Source: an uncultured PS1 clade bacterium (lineage in GTDB: Bacteria > Pseudomonadota > Alphaproteobacteria > MED-G09). From it: a stretch of DNA of 63,022 nt. The stretch's first letter is position 1, and every line of letters begins with the position of its first letter. The DNA lies in contig CACOFZ010000007.1 of assembly GCA_902626605.1 (NCBI GenBank), positions 1 through 63,022 on the forward strand, written 5' to 3'. Both the position numbers and the translations under genes were made by a program. Below the pieces are notes generated by a model. That model was not told where the DNA came from, did no database searches, and worked only from the letters and a program-made list of their open reading frames with translations. Below, in pieces: positions 17,320 through 27,086 of this stretch.

Positions 17320-18244
17320 TATAGCTTTTCAAATGGACCACATTGAAACTTTGTCAATATCCGGTGATACCACATTTGCTCTATGTCTAGAGGCACAGAA
17401 AAGAGGGCATAAGATTTTCCATTATACTCCTGATCAGCTCACATATAAGAACGGTAAAGTGACATCACTAATTGAGCCTCTTAAAGTTATGGATGACGAA
17501 GGCAAGCATTTTAATCTTGGAGGTCCATTCGAAACGGATTTTACAGATATAGATTTTGTTTTAATGAGACAAGAGCCCCCTTTTAACATGCACTATATTA
17601 CATATACACATATACTTGAGCATCTTCCTGAAAATGTTCGGGTTATAAATAATCCAGCAAGCGTTAGAAATGCGCCTGAAAAATTATTAGTGACTTTTTT
17701 TAAGGATTTAATGCCAGAAACTTTAATTTCCCTTAATGCTGACTCCGTTTTAAAATTTCAAAAAATTCACAAAGACATTGTTCTAAAGCCACTCTATGGA
17801 AAAGGTGGAGAGGGTATAATAAGGTTACAAGAAAATGAAGATATAGTTGGAGAAGTAAAAAATTTTATAAAAGATCAAGATGAACCTATTATGGTTCAAC
17901 CATTTTTACCAGAAGTGAAATATGGTGATAAAAGAATAATCATATTAGATGGCGAGCCTGTTGGGTGTTTAAATAGAATACCTGCAAAAGGTGAATTTAG
18001 ATCAAATCTTGGCGTTGGGGGCATTCCCAAATTATCTGAATTATCTGAAAGTGATATTAAAATATGTGATGCAATAAAACCTACTTTAAAAGAAATGAAT
18101 CTTGTTTTTGTTGGCATCGATGTGATTGGTAAATTTTTAACCGAAATTAATGTGACATGCCCAACAGGTGTTAGGCAAATAAAAAATTTAGGCGGCCCAG
18201 ACATACCGGAAATGTTTTGGAGATATGCTGAGGATCTGTATTAA
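17309..18244 (+). CDS. gshB: Glutathione synthetase
   Basis: GshB joins gamma-glutamylcysteine and glycine with ATP to make glutathione. It is an ATP-grasp enzyme: an N-terminal IAFQMDHIETL, RQEPPFNMHYIT near residue 88, KPLYGKGGEGI near residue 162, and the C-terminal ITEINVTCPTGVRQI near residue 278. Length 311 is normal. An AAGGAAGG stretch precedes the ATG, which lies within the rsmI end. The gene ends two bases before the convergent maeB stop. GshA is not in the window. Confidence 0.96.
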   Translation: MSLNIAFQMDHIETLSISGDTTFALCLEAQKRGHKIFHYTPDQLTYKNGKVTSLIEPLKVMDDEGKHFNLGGPFETDFTDIDFVLMRQEPPFNMHYITYTHILEHLPENVRVINNPASVRNAPEKLLVTFFKDLMPETLISLNADSVLKFQKIHKDIVLKPLYGKGGEGIIRLQENEDIVGEVKNFIKDQDEPIMVQPFLPEVKYGDKRIIILDGEPVGCLNRIPAKGEFRSNLGVGGIPKLSELSESDIKICDAIKPTLKEMNLVFVGIDVIGKFLTEINVTCPTGVRQIKNLGGPDIPEMFWRYAEDLY

Positions 18245-18246
18245 TT

Positions 18247-20535
18247 TTATCGTCCAAGATCACAAGCAGCTATAGCGGCAAGATTAATTATCTCTGAAAC
18301 TCTAGATCCAGTAGGTATAATTTGTATTGGCTTTGAAAGTCCTACAAGCATTGGTCCAACTAAATTAGACCCTCCAAGTTCTTGAAGCAATTTAGTTGAA
18401 ATAGAAGCAGAATGAATTGCGGGCATAATTAAAACATTTGCTGGTCCTGATAACCTACAAAAAGGATATAACTCCATAGCCTTTGGGTTAAGTGCAACAT
18501 CGGCAGCCATTTCACCATCATATTCAAAATTAGTATTCCTTTTATCTAGAATATTAACAGCCTCTCTCATAAACGTTGATCTTTCTCCTTCGGGGTAGCC
18601 AAAGGAAGAATACGCAAGAAGAGCAACTCTTGGAACAAACCCAACTCTTCTAGCTAACTCTGCGCCTGCCTCTGCAATATCTGCGATTTCTTCTGCCGAT
18701 GGCATGTCATGTACATTTGTATCAGCAACTAAAACTGTCCTTGGTCCAGAAACCATTGCAGAAATTCCCACTATTCTTTTATTGTTTATTGGGTCAATAA
18801 CTTGTGTAATATCTTCAAGCGCGAGCGAATAATTTCTAGTTGTTCCTGTAATCATCGCATCTGCATGACCAAGGGATGTCATGCAAGAAGAAAATATATT
18901 TCGATCATTATTAACCATTCTAAGACAATCTCTTCTCAAATACCCCTTTCTTTGAAGTCTTTTGTATAAGAAGTCTGCATATTCTTCTGACTTATCAGAG
19001 TCTTTTGAATTTACTATTTCAATATCTGTATCAGGCCTTAAACCTATTTTTTTCAATGTATCTTCAATTCTTTCTTGTCTGCCCACTAAAATAGGTATCC
19101 CTAAACCTAGTTCTCTAAAATTAAGTGCAGCTCTAATTATTTTTTCTTCTTCGCCCTCAGCAAAAACAACTCTTTTCATAAGTCTTTTTGCTTTAGAAAA
19201 AATTGGTTGCATTATATCAGCAGTTGGATCAAGTCTTGCTGATAATCTATTTTTATATGCGTCTTCATCTACAATAGGTAATTTTGCAACCCCTGATTTC
19301 ATTGCAGCTTTTGCAACAGCAGGTGGTATATCTCTTATTAATCTTGGATCAAAAGGTGCTGGTATTATATAGTCAGGACCATATCTTGGTCTTGCACCAG
19401 AATAAGCTGCAGCAACTTCATCAGGCACATCTTCACGAGCTAATTTTGCTAATGATTCTGCGCATGCAATTTTCATATCTTCGTTAATAGTTGTTGCTCT
19501 TACATCTAGAGCACCTCTAAAGATATAAGGAAAACCTAAAACATTGTTTACTTGATTTGCGTAATCTGATCTTCCTGTTGCCATTATGCAATCAGGTCTT
19601 ACTTCTTTTGCAATTTTTGGATCAATTTCAGGATCTGGGTTTGCCATTGCAAATATTATAGGATTTTTATTCATGGTTTTAATCATTTCAGGCGTTAATG
19701 CTCCTTTAACGGAGAGGCCAAGAAAAATATCTGATCCCTTTACTGCTTCTGCAAGAGTTCTATCTTTAGTTTGAACTGCATGAGCTGACTTCCATTGATT
19801 AATATTGTCTTGTCTTCCTGTGTAAATAGGACCTTTTGAGTCACAGAGCACTGCATTATCATGAGGCAGCCCCATAGCCTTTAATAATTCTAAGCATGCA
19901 ATTCCGGCTGCACCTGCACCGTTTATAACGACCTTCATATCAGTAATTTTTTTACCAGTAAGGTCGAGTGCATTAATTATGCCGGCTGCTGATATAATAG
20001 CAGTTCCATGTTGATCATCATGAAAAACAGGTATATTTAATCTTTCTCTTAATTTGCTCTCAATTATAAAACAGTCCGGGGCGCTAATATCTTCAAGATT
20101 AATCCCACCAAACGATGGCTCAAGGCTTGCAATTATATCCGAAATTTTATCAGGATCTTTTTCATTTATTTCTATATCAATTGAGTCAACATCAGCAAAT
20201 CTTTTAAACAATACCGCTTTCCCCTCCATTACTGGTTTAGAGGCTAGAGGACCAAGGTCGCCTAATCCAAGTATTGCTGAGCCATTTGATATTACTGCCA
20301 CAAGGTTGCCCTTAGCAGTATAGTCATATGAGCTATCTGGGTTATCAGATATTGCCAATACAGGTGCAGCAACCCCAGGCGAATAAGCTAAGGCCAAATC
20401 TCTTTGGGTTGCCATTGGCTTAGTTGCATTGATTTCTATTTTTCCAGGCCTACCTTCAGAATGAAATTTTAGAGCTTCTTTTTCGTCATAGCTGGTTTCA
20501 TTTATGTTATTTTTATCTCTCAAGATTTTTACCAA
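18247..20535 (-). CDS. maeB: NADP-dependent malic enzyme with C-terminal phosphotransacetylase-like domain
   Basis: This enzyme decarboxylates malate to pyruvate with NADP. The two-part architecture is clear: a malic-enzyme region (about residues 20-440) with LALAYSPGVAAP, SNGSAILGLGDLGPLASKP and HDDQHGTAI, and a phosphotransacetylase-like region (about 445-762) with AEGEEEKIIRAA and LAYSSFGYPEGERS. The latter is thought to be regulatory. Length 762 is typical of the MaeB class. I see a TTG start at 20535; its ribosome-binding site is poor and the true start may be a little downstream. It stands alone between gshB and the divergent glnD. Confidence 0.94.
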   Translation of the reverse strand: MVKILRDKNNINETSYDEKEALKFHSEGRPGKIEINATKPMATQRDLALAYSPGVAAPVLAISDNPDSSYDYTAKGNLVAVISNGSAILGLGDLGPLASKPVMEGKAVLFKRFADVDSIDIEINEKDPDKISDIIASLEPSFGGINLEDISAPDCFIIESKLRERLNIPVFHDDQHGTAIISAAGIINALDLTGKKITDMKVVINGAGAAGIACLELLKAMGLPHDNAVLCDSKGPIYTGRQDNINQWKSAHAVQTKDRTLAEAVKGSDIFLGLSVKGALTPEMIKTMNKNPIIFAMANPDPEIDPKIAKEVRPDCIMATGRSDYANQVNNVLGFPYIFRGALDVRATTINEDMKIACAESLAKLAREDVPDEVAAAYSGARPRYGPDYIIPAPFDPRLIRDIPPAVAKAAMKSGVAKLPIVDEDAYKNRLSARLDPTADIMQPIFSKAKRLMKRVVFAEGEEEKIIRAALNFRELGLGIPILVGRQERIEDTLKKIGLRPDTDIEIVNSKDSDKSEEYADFLYKRLQRKGYLRRDCLRMVNNDRNIFSSCMTSLGHADAMITGTTRNYSLALEDITQVIDPINNKRIVGISAMVSGPRTVLVADTNVHDMPSAEEIADIAEAGAELARRVGFVPRVALLAYSSFGYPEGERSTFMREAVNILDKRNTNFEYDGEMAADVALNPKAMELYPFCRLSGPANVLIMPAIHSASISTKLLQELGGSNLVGPMLVGLSKPIQIIPTGSRVSEIINLAAIAACDLGR

Positions 20536-20762
20536 TCCTACAATATTGTTTAATAATTTGATGACAAATAAACAAATCTAATAATAGCGTCAAGCATTTT
20601 ATAATAAAATAATAAAAATAATAAATAATTCAAATTAATATTACTATTTTATATATAAATTAGTAATTAATTAATAAAAATTATTTTTAGTTTTTCTTTT
20701 ATTAAGTGGTATTTATAAGAGAATTATTTTTAACCATTATCTTCTTTGTTAAAAGGAAATAG
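20536..20762. other. Divergent maeB/glnD intergenic region
   Basis: The 227 bases are extremely AT-rich, with runs of TAATAA and TATAT and no open frame of note. A minus-strand TTGTCA (20567-20562) and TATTGT (20545-20540) with a 16-base spacer could drive maeB with almost no leader. An AAAGGAA ribosome-binding site precedes glnD. From memory, mutS often sits in this slot in alphaproteobacteria; nothing coding remains here. Confidence 0.4.
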
Positions 20763-23483
20763 ATGACGACCAAAATCAAAACGCTAGCCGAAGACTGCAA
20801 TTTTAATTTTGAAGAAGTCTTTAGTGAAAAACAAATTTTTTCATCTGAAATTAATTATCTACTCAAACGATATGTTAGAGAACAATTAGGAATTGCTCAT
20901 GATGTAGCTCAGAAACGGCTCGAAAATAATATATATAAAGGAAAAGAATGCGCTCAACAATTATCATTTCTGCATGATGAGCTCATAGTAAAATATATTG
21001 ATTTTCTTAGTAAATATTTACATCCCCTCAATAACCCAACTGAAGCAGAAAAGATTTCGGTATTAGCTACTGGAGGTTATGGGAGAGGTCTTCTAGCTCC
21101 TGGATCAGATATAGACCTTCTTTTTTTACTACCATATAAAAAAACTGCATGGTCCGAGACAGCCATAGAAAATACTTTATATTTTTTATGGGATTTAGGA
21201 TTAAAGGTTGGTCAAGCAACAAGATCAATTTCTGAAACTATTCTATTAGCAGAGAAAGATCAGACAATTACTACTTCAATGCTCGATGCCAGACACTTAT
21301 GGGGTAATGAGCAGTTGAGTAAAGATTTTAATTATTCTTATAGAGAAAAATTAGAAAAAATGTCATCAGCGGATTTTATTCAGGCAAAGCTCGATGAGCG
21401 CGAAGAGAGACAACATAAAGCAGGTCAATCACGATATCTTGTTGAGCCTAATATAAAAAATGGCAAGGGAGGTCTTAGGGATTTAGAGATGCTAAGCTGG
21501 ATGACAAATTTCTGCTATAATTGTTCTCGTCCAGAAGAAATGTTTAAATATGGAATTTTAAATAAAGATGAATCAAATACTTTTCTGAAATGCGAGAATT
21601 TTTTATGGCATGTTAGATGCCAGCTTCATTACATAGCAAAAAGACCTGAAGAAGTTATAAATTTTAATGACCAAACTGAGATGGCAAAAAAACTTGGATA
21701 TGAAGATAGAAAGGGTCTTCTGGGTGTTGAGAGGTTTATGCGGCATTATTTTTTAATTGCAAAAGAGGTTGGCGATTTAACAAGATCAATTTGTTCCATA
21801 CTTGAAGAAAAACAAAAAAAATCTATACCTGTAATTTCAAAGGCACTAGCATTTTTTTCTGAAAAAAAGGTTGAAAGCTTCATATTAACTACTGGAAGAA
21901 TTGATATACCAACTGATAATTTTTTTAAAAATGATCCTCTGAATATTTTAAAATTATTTTATTATTCAATGAAAAGAGATGTTTTAATTCATCCTAATGC
22001 CGTTAGGGTTTTGAGAAAAAATATCAACTTAATTAATAAAGATTTAAGAGGTGATAAAAAGGCAAACGAAATATTTCTTGAAATTTTATTGAATAAAAAA
22101 AATTCTGAGGAAACTTTAAGAGAAATGAATGAAACTGGAGTTCTCGGACGATTTATTTTAGATTTTGGAAAGATCGAAGGTTTAATGCAATTCAATATGT
22201 ATCATCACTTTACAGCTGACGAACATTTATTAAGGGCAATTGGCGAGTTAAATAAATTATTTTCTAAAAAAAATAGAAATATTACAAAACTTATTTCTGA
22301 ACTTATTGATTCTGGTCTTAACAAAAAAATTCTTACAATAGCTTTATTTTTTCATGACATTGCTAAAGGTCGTGATGAAGATCATTCAATAGCAGGTGCA
22401 AAAATTGTTAGAAAATTTTCTAGTAGATTTAATTTATCTGAATATGAGCTTGAGACAATTTCATGGTTAGTTAAGGAACACCTTGTTATGAGTGATTTTT
22501 CTCAAACAAGAGATGTAATGGATGCAAAAACTGTAGAGGATTTTTCTTTAATAGTTCAAACACCAGAAAGACTCAAACTTTTATTTATTTTAACTATCGC
22601 AGATATTTCAGCTGTCGGCCCCGGAGTATGGAATGCTCACAAGGGCCAATTGCTTGAGCAATTATATAAAGAGACATACACAAAATTATCAGGAGAGGTT
22701 CTAGATGAGGACCGATCACTAAGAGCAAAAAATAAAATAAAATCAATTTTTGCTAATGCAGATTTTAGTAAAAAGAAAAAATTTAAAGATTGGATTACAA
22801 GTCAAAGTGATCAATATTGGCTTGGATTGGATGAGGATATAATTTTTCGTCAAGCAGAAATGTTTGTAAACAATTTTAATGGTAAAACATCAATTATAAT
22901 TAACAATCAGAAAGGTGCTGAAGCTACTGAAGTTTCTATAATGTCTAAGGATAGTAAAGGCCTATTTGCAAAATTAACAGGCGCATTATCCGCAATGGAA
23001 ATAAACATTGTTAATGCTAAAATATTTACAAATTCTTCAAATATTGCTGTAGATGTTATATGGATTCAGGATAAAGAGAATAAACCAATAATTGATAATT
23101 TTAGAATTGATAGAATTAAAGAAAAAATTTCAAATTATATAAAATCTGAAATTAAGAGTGAGAGTCCAATAAAATCAAGATTAAAAAACAAAAGAATTAA
23201 TGCTTTTACAGTTCCTTTTGTTGTAAAAATTATGAATAATATCTCTTCTGACTATACTGTTGTTGAGGTCAGTGGGAAAGATAGGCCAAGTATTCTTCAT
23301 GAATTAGCAAAAGCTATACATTTTTTAGATTTAAATTTATTTAGAGCTCAAGTTGCAACATTTGGTGAGAGAGTTGTCGATGTTTTTTATGTTTTAGATT
23401 CTCAAAATAAAAAGATAGAACATCATAGTTCAAAAAAATTGATTGAAAGAAAGCTTTTGCAGGTTCTTAGTGATGAGGGATAG
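20763..23483 (+). CDS. glnD: [Protein-PII] uridylyltransferase / uridylyl-removing enzyme
   Basis: GlnD senses glutamine and adds or removes UMP on PII proteins, the top of the nitrogen-control cascade. The nucleotidyltransferase active site GGYGRGLLAPGSDIDLLFL is near residues 103-121. The HD hydrolase domain has FHDIAKGRDEDHS near residue 530, and two ACT domains follow near 720-800 and 830-906, the last with DRPSILHELAKAIHFLDL. Length 906 is normal and all domains are intact. It is the first gene of a sixteen-gene run and murJ starts within its last codons. GlnB/GlnK genes are not in the window. Confidence 0.97.
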   Translation: MTTKIKTLAEDCNFNFEEVFSEKQIFSSEINYLLKRYVREQLGIAHDVAQKRLENNIYKGKECAQQLSFLHDELIVKYIDFLSKYLHPLNNPTEAEKISVLATGGYGRGLLAPGSDIDLLFLLPYKKTAWSETAIENTLYFLWDLGLKVGQATRSISETILLAEKDQTITTSMLDARHLWGNEQLSKDFNYSYREKLEKMSSADFIQAKLDEREERQHKAGQSRYLVEPNIKNGKGGLRDLEMLSWMTNFCYNCSRPEEMFKYGILNKDESNTFLKCENFLWHVRCQLHYIAKRPEEVINFNDQTEMAKKLGYEDRKGLLGVERFMRHYFLIAKEVGDLTRSICSILEEKQKKSIPVISKALAFFSEKKVESFILTTGRIDIPTDNFFKNDPLNILKLFYYSMKRDVLIHPNAVRVLRKNINLINKDLRGDKKANEIFLEILLNKKNSEETLREMNETGVLGRFILDFGKIEGLMQFNMYHHFTADEHLLRAIGELNKLFSKKNRNITKLISELIDSGLNKKILTIALFFHDIAKGRDEDHSIAGAKIVRKFSSRFNLSEYELETISWLVKEHLVMSDFSQTRDVMDAKTVEDFSLIVQTPERLKLLFILTIADISAVGPGVWNAHKGQLLEQLYKETYTKLSGEVLDEDRSLRAKNKIKSIFANADFSKKKKFKDWITSQSDQYWLGLDEDIIFRQAEMFVNNFNGKTSIIINNQKGAEATEVSIMSKDSKGLFAKLTGALSAMEINIVNAKIFTNSSNIAVDVIWIQDKENKPIIDNFRIDRIKEKISNYIKSEIKSESPIKSRLKNKRINAFTVPFVVKIMNNISSDYTVVEVSGKDRPSILHELAKAIHFLDLNLFRAQVATFGERVVDVFYVLDSQNKKIEHHSSKKLIERKLLQVLSDEG

Positions 23484-25011
23484 CGCTCATAAAAATTCTT
23501 TATTTAAATCTACATTAGTGGTTGCTAGTTTAACTTCAGTAAGCCGAGTAGTTGGTCTCATAAGAGATGTTTTAATCAGCAATGTTCTTGGCGTAAGTTA
23601 TATAACAGATATTTTTGTTGTTGCCCTAAGGATACCAAATATTTTTAGGAGAATAACTGCTGAGGGAGCTTTTTCTTCTGCATTTATTCCAATGTTTTCA
23701 AAAAAATTAAGTTCGAATAAAATTTATGCTATTAAATTTTCAGAAGATATACTTTTTGTATCTTTGGTTGTTATGATCTTAATAACCTCTATTCTTCAAA
23801 TTTTAATGCCTTTTATTATTTATTTTATTGCATTTGGTTTTGCAAATGATCCAGTAAAATTTGACTTGGCTATTAACTTTTCTAGAATTACAACTCCTTA
23901 TATTTTACTTATATCTTTATCCTCAATTGGTATAGGAATTCTTAATTCTATAGGAAGATATTTTGCATCATCTTTTGCACCAATTATTTTTAATTTCGTT
24001 TTAGTTTTTATATTATTGCTTCCAATAAATGACATAACTGCTGTGGGTTATTTCATGTCTTTTGGAGTTACAATTTCAGGTATTATTCAGTTTTTACTTG
24101 TTTTTTATTTTTTATATAAAAGTGGATACATATTAAATCTAAAGAAACCAGATAATTTACACTTAATAAATAAATTTTCGATCATTGCAAAACCTCAAAT
24201 TATCACTGGACTTGTTATGCAGGCTAATATTGTTTTATCTGGTATAATTGCTTCTTTTGTAGAAGGTGGGATATCAATTTTATATTATGCTGAAAGGCTA
24301 TATCAACTTCCACTTGCGCTGTTTGGTATTTCCATTGGAACTGTTCTTTTGCCAACATTAAGTAGCTTAGATATCAAAAAAGATTTTAATAAAATTAATC
24401 CAGTAATTACAAATATTATTAAGTTTTCATTAATTATGATTATACCCTCCGCTGTGGGGCTTTCAATAATATCCGCTCCATTAATATCAGTAATTTATGA
24501 ACATGGAATGTTCAGTGAAATTAATACAGTTAATGTATCAAAAGCACTTATAGCCTTTTCATTCGGCCTACCTGCATTTGTACTTATAAAGATTTACTTA
24601 CCTATTTTTTATTCTATCGGAGATACGAGAACACCATTATTCTATAGTGTAATATCTATATCTATTAATTTAATTCTAGCCTTAGCCCTATTTAAGCCCA
24701 TAGGCATTATTGGTATTGCTTTATCAACATCCATTTCATCATGGTTAAATTTATTTCTACTAATGGTAGGATTAAAAAAATATAATATTAGTATATCACT
24801 AGAAAAAATTTATAGTGATTTGTTAAAAATAATTCTATCTGTAGTCTTTATGGCATTGAATATAATAATTATTTCAAAATTCCTTATTCACTTGCCCCTT
24901 ATTTTACAGCTAGTAGTCATGGTATTATCGGGGGCCTTTATTTATTTTTTAGTTTTGTTTGTGTTAGGTGTATTTAATAAAAATGATATAATTAATATCA
25001 TTCAAAATTAA
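23473..25011 (+). CDS. murJ: Lipid II flippase MurJ
   Basis: MurJ flips lipid II across the inner membrane for peptidoglycan synthesis. The protein is strongly hydrophobic with about 14 membrane segments. The N-terminal SLTSVSRVVGLIRDVLISNVLG, FRRITAEGAFSSAFIPMF and a central YYAERLYQLPLALFGI are family hallmarks, the latter two carrying functionally important charged residues. I take the ATG at 23473, inside the glnD end; an in-frame TTG ten codons upstream would extend into the glnD reading region and is less likely. TrpS follows twelve bases after the stop. Confidence 0.95.
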   Translation: MRDSAHKNSLFKSTLVVASLTSVSRVVGLIRDVLISNVLGVSYITDIFVVALRIPNIFRRITAEGAFSSAFIPMFSKKLSSNKIYAIKFSEDILFVSLVVMILITSILQILMPFIIYFIAFGFANDPVKFDLAINFSRITTPYILLISLSSIGIGILNSIGRYFASSFAPIIFNFVLVFILLLPINDITAVGYFMSFGVTISGIIQFLLVFYFLYKSGYILNLKKPDNLHLINKFSIIAKPQIITGLVMQANIVLSGIIASFVEGGISILYYAERLYQLPLALFGISIGTVLLPTLSSLDIKKDFNKINPVITNIIKFSLIMIIPSAVGLSIISAPLISVIYEHGMFSEINTVNVSKALIAFSFGLPAFVLIKIYLPIFYSIGDTRTPLFYSVISISINLILALALFKPIGIIGIALSTSISSWLNLFLLMVGLKKYNISISLEKIYSDLLKIILSVVFMALNIIIISKFLIHLPLILQLVVMVLSGAFIYFLVLFVLGVFNKNDIINIIQN

Positions 25012-25023
25012 AAAGGTATTGAT

Positions 25024-26043
25024 TTGCAAGATAAAAAAAAGAAAGTAGTTTTTTCAGGTGTTCAGCCAACTGGTTCTCTTCATCTTGGAAATTATTTAGG
25101 GGCAATAAAAAATTTTGTTGGTCTCCAAGATGATCATGATTGCCTATATTGTATTGTTGATCTACACGCAATTACAGTCTGGCAAAATCCTAATGATTTA
25201 AAATCTAATATTTTAGACGTAGCCTCTGTTTATTTGGCCGCAGGAATAGACCCAAAGAAATCTGTTATATTTGTTCAATCTACAGTTCCGCATCATGCTG
25301 AGCTAGCATGGATTCTTAATTGTATTACGAGAATTGGTTGGCTCAATAGGATGACACAATTTAAAGAAAAAGCTGGAAAAAATAGAGAAAATGTATCTTC
25401 TGGTCTATATACTTATCCAAATTTAATGGCCGCAGATATTTTACTTTATTTTTCCGACTTAGTTCCCGTTGGTGATGATCAAAAGCAACACTTGGAATTA
25501 ACTCGAGATATTGCTCAGAAATTTAATAATGATTACTCAAACTTTGGTGGGACTGATTTTTTCCCTATACCCGATCCTTTGATATTGGATGAGTCTTCAA
25601 GGATTATGTCCTTAAGAGACGGAACAAAAAAAATGTCAAAATCAGATCCTTCTGTTATGAGCAGGATTGAGTTTAAAGACAGCAACGATCAAATAATAAA
25701 AAAAATATCTAAAGCTAAAACTGATCCGTTACCAATTCCAAGTAACATTAATGATTTGGAGAGAAGACCTGAGGTAAATAATCTTCTATTAATTTTTTCT
25801 TCTTTATCAGGATCAAAGTTAAATGACGTATTAAGTGATTATTCAGGAAAACAATTTTCTCAATTCAAAAAAGATTTATCAGACCTGCTTATAGCCAATA
25901 TCGAGCCTATAAGGGAAGAATTAACAAGGTTAGATAATGATCAAGTATTTTTGAGAGAAATTTTAGAAAAAGGTACTGATGAAGCAATGAAAAGATCTAA
26001 TATTAATATGAAAAAAATTAGAGATATTGTTGGCTTAAATTAG
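25024..26043 (+). CDS. trpS: Tryptophanyl-tRNA synthetase
   Basis: TrpS charges tRNA-Trp. It is a class Ic synthetase with the HIGH-like motif in PTGSLHLGNYLGAI near residue 15 and KMSKSDPS near residue 203. VGDDQKQHLELTRDIAQKFN near residue 152 is also typical. Length 339 is normal. The start is a TTG with AAGG seven bases before it. It sits between murJ and a UspA-type gene, the usual alphaproteobacterial neighbourhood. Confidence 0.97.
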   Translation: MQDKKKKVVFSGVQPTGSLHLGNYLGAIKNFVGLQDDHDCLYCIVDLHAITVWQNPNDLKSNILDVASVYLAAGIDPKKSVIFVQSTVPHHAELAWILNCITRIGWLNRMTQFKEKAGKNRENVSSGLYTYPNLMAADILLYFSDLVPVGDDQKQHLELTRDIAQKFNNDYSNFGGTDFFPIPDPLILDESSRIMSLRDGTKKMSKSDPSVMSRIEFKDSNDQIIKKISKAKTDPLPIPSNINDLERRPEVNNLLLIFSSLSGSKLNDVLSDYSGKQFSQFKKDLSDLLIANIEPIREELTRLDNDQVFLREILEKGTDEAMKRSNINMKKIRDIVGLN

Positions 26044-26061
26044 AAAACTATAGAGGTTGTA

Positions 26062-26529
26062 TTGAAAGAAAATTTTTTAGCTGTTTTTGATGGAACTGAC
26101 GAATGTAAATCTGCAGTTAGATACGCAGCAAGAAGAGCAAAAATTAATAATGCTGGATTATTGATTGTGGCAACCATTGATACTGCCGAATTTACATATT
26201 GGTTAAGTGTTAATAATGAAATGATTGATGATATAGAAAAGGAGTCAAGGGATGCTCTTGAGAAACTCTCAGTTAACATTAAGTCATATTCGGATGTTTC
26301 TTGTGATTTTATTATTGAACATGGATCAAAATTAGAAGCCGTTAAAAACTTAATTAGTCTTGATAATTCTATTTCATTGCTTATCTTAGCATCAAACAAG
26401 AAAGATAAAAATCCTGGTATACTGGTTGAAACCATATCTGGAGAAGGTTATTCAATCCCTGTTGTGGTAATTCCTGGAAATTTGTCTGATAATGATATTG
26501 ATAAACTTGCTGGTTTTGATAATTTATAA
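26062..26529 (+). CDS. UspA-type universal stress protein
   Basis: This is a single-domain universal stress protein of 155 residues. The N-terminal FLAVFDGTDECKSAVRYAARRA is the usual first strand and helix with the nucleotide-contact aspartate. The C-terminal GYSIPVVVIPGN is the last strand. The glycine-rich ATP loop (G-2X-G-9X-G-S) is not obvious, so it may be a non-ATP-binding type. Its target is unknown. The start is a TTG preceded by GAGG at five bases. Position between trpS and nfuA is conserved in alphaproteobacteria. Confidence 0.85.
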   Translation: MKENFLAVFDGTDECKSAVRYAARRAKINNAGLLIVATIDTAEFTYWLSVNNEMIDDIEKESRDALEKLSVNIKSYSDVSCDFIIEHGSKLEAVKNLISLDNSISLLILASNKKDKNPGILVETISGEGYSIPVVVIPGNLSDNDIDKLAGFDNL

Positions 26530-26540
26530 AAGGAGACATT

Positions 26541-27086
26541 ATGTTTATTCAAACTGAAGAAACACCAAACCCTGCTACTATGAAATTTATTCCAGGAAAA
26601 GACGTTACAGGTGAGAGCGGTAAGACATTTTATTTTAAAAACTCAGAAGAAGCTTCGTCTTCTCCATTAGCGCTATCCTTATTTGATGTCGATGGTGTTG
26701 TTGGAGTTTTTCTTGGTTATGATTTTTTAACGATTACCATTGAGGAAGTAGAATGGCAAAATATTAAACCATCAATTCTAAGTGTAATTATGAACCATTA
26801 TGTATCTGAAAGTCCTATTTTTATCGAAGACTTTGGTCAGGCTGATCAGTCTGAGGATTTAGATGAAGTATCTGAAAAAATAAAAGAAATAATATCATCA
26901 CACATTCGACCTGCTGTAGCCCAGGATGGTGGAGATATAATTTTTGAATATTTTAAAGACGGAATCGTTTATGTGAGCATGAAAGGATCTTGTGACGGCT
27001 GTCCTTCATCAACAATGACTCTAAAAAATGGCGTTGAAAATTTATTAAAACACTATATTCCAGAGGTACAAGGTGTCAGTATTTGA
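26541..27086 (+). CDS. Nfu-type Fe-S cluster scaffold/carrier protein
   Basis: This protein carries Fe-S clusters to target proteins. The N-terminal Nfu domain starts with [19 protein letters not shown] (residues 1-19). The C-terminal NifU-like domain has [13 protein letters not shown] near residue 120 and the cluster-binding cysteines in [18 protein letters not shown] near residue 153. Length 181 matches the alphaproteobacterial and mitochondrial Nfu1 type. A strong AAAGGAG precedes the ATG. MiaB in the same run contains two Fe-S clusters and would be a plausible client, but that is inference. Confidence 0.94.
   Translation: MFIQTEETPNPATMKFIPGKDVTGESGKTFYFKNSEEASSSPLALSLFDVDGVVGVFLGYDFLTITIEEVEWQNIKPSILSVIMNHYVSESPIFIEDFGQADQSEDLDEVSEKIKEIISSHIRPAVAQDGGDIIFEYFKDGIVYVSMKGSCDGCPSSTMTLKNGVENLLKHYIPEVQGVSI

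Noticed and set aside
18962-19372. A 136-codon open frame on the plus strand opposite maeB
   Set aside because: It lies wholly inside a well-supported gene on the other strand, shows no family motif and no ribosome-binding site, and mirrors the codon pattern of maeB.
26040-26435. A 131-codon open frame opposite the universal stress gene
   Set aside because: It is a shadow of the plus-strand gene; its serine- and leucine-rich translation resembles no protein family.
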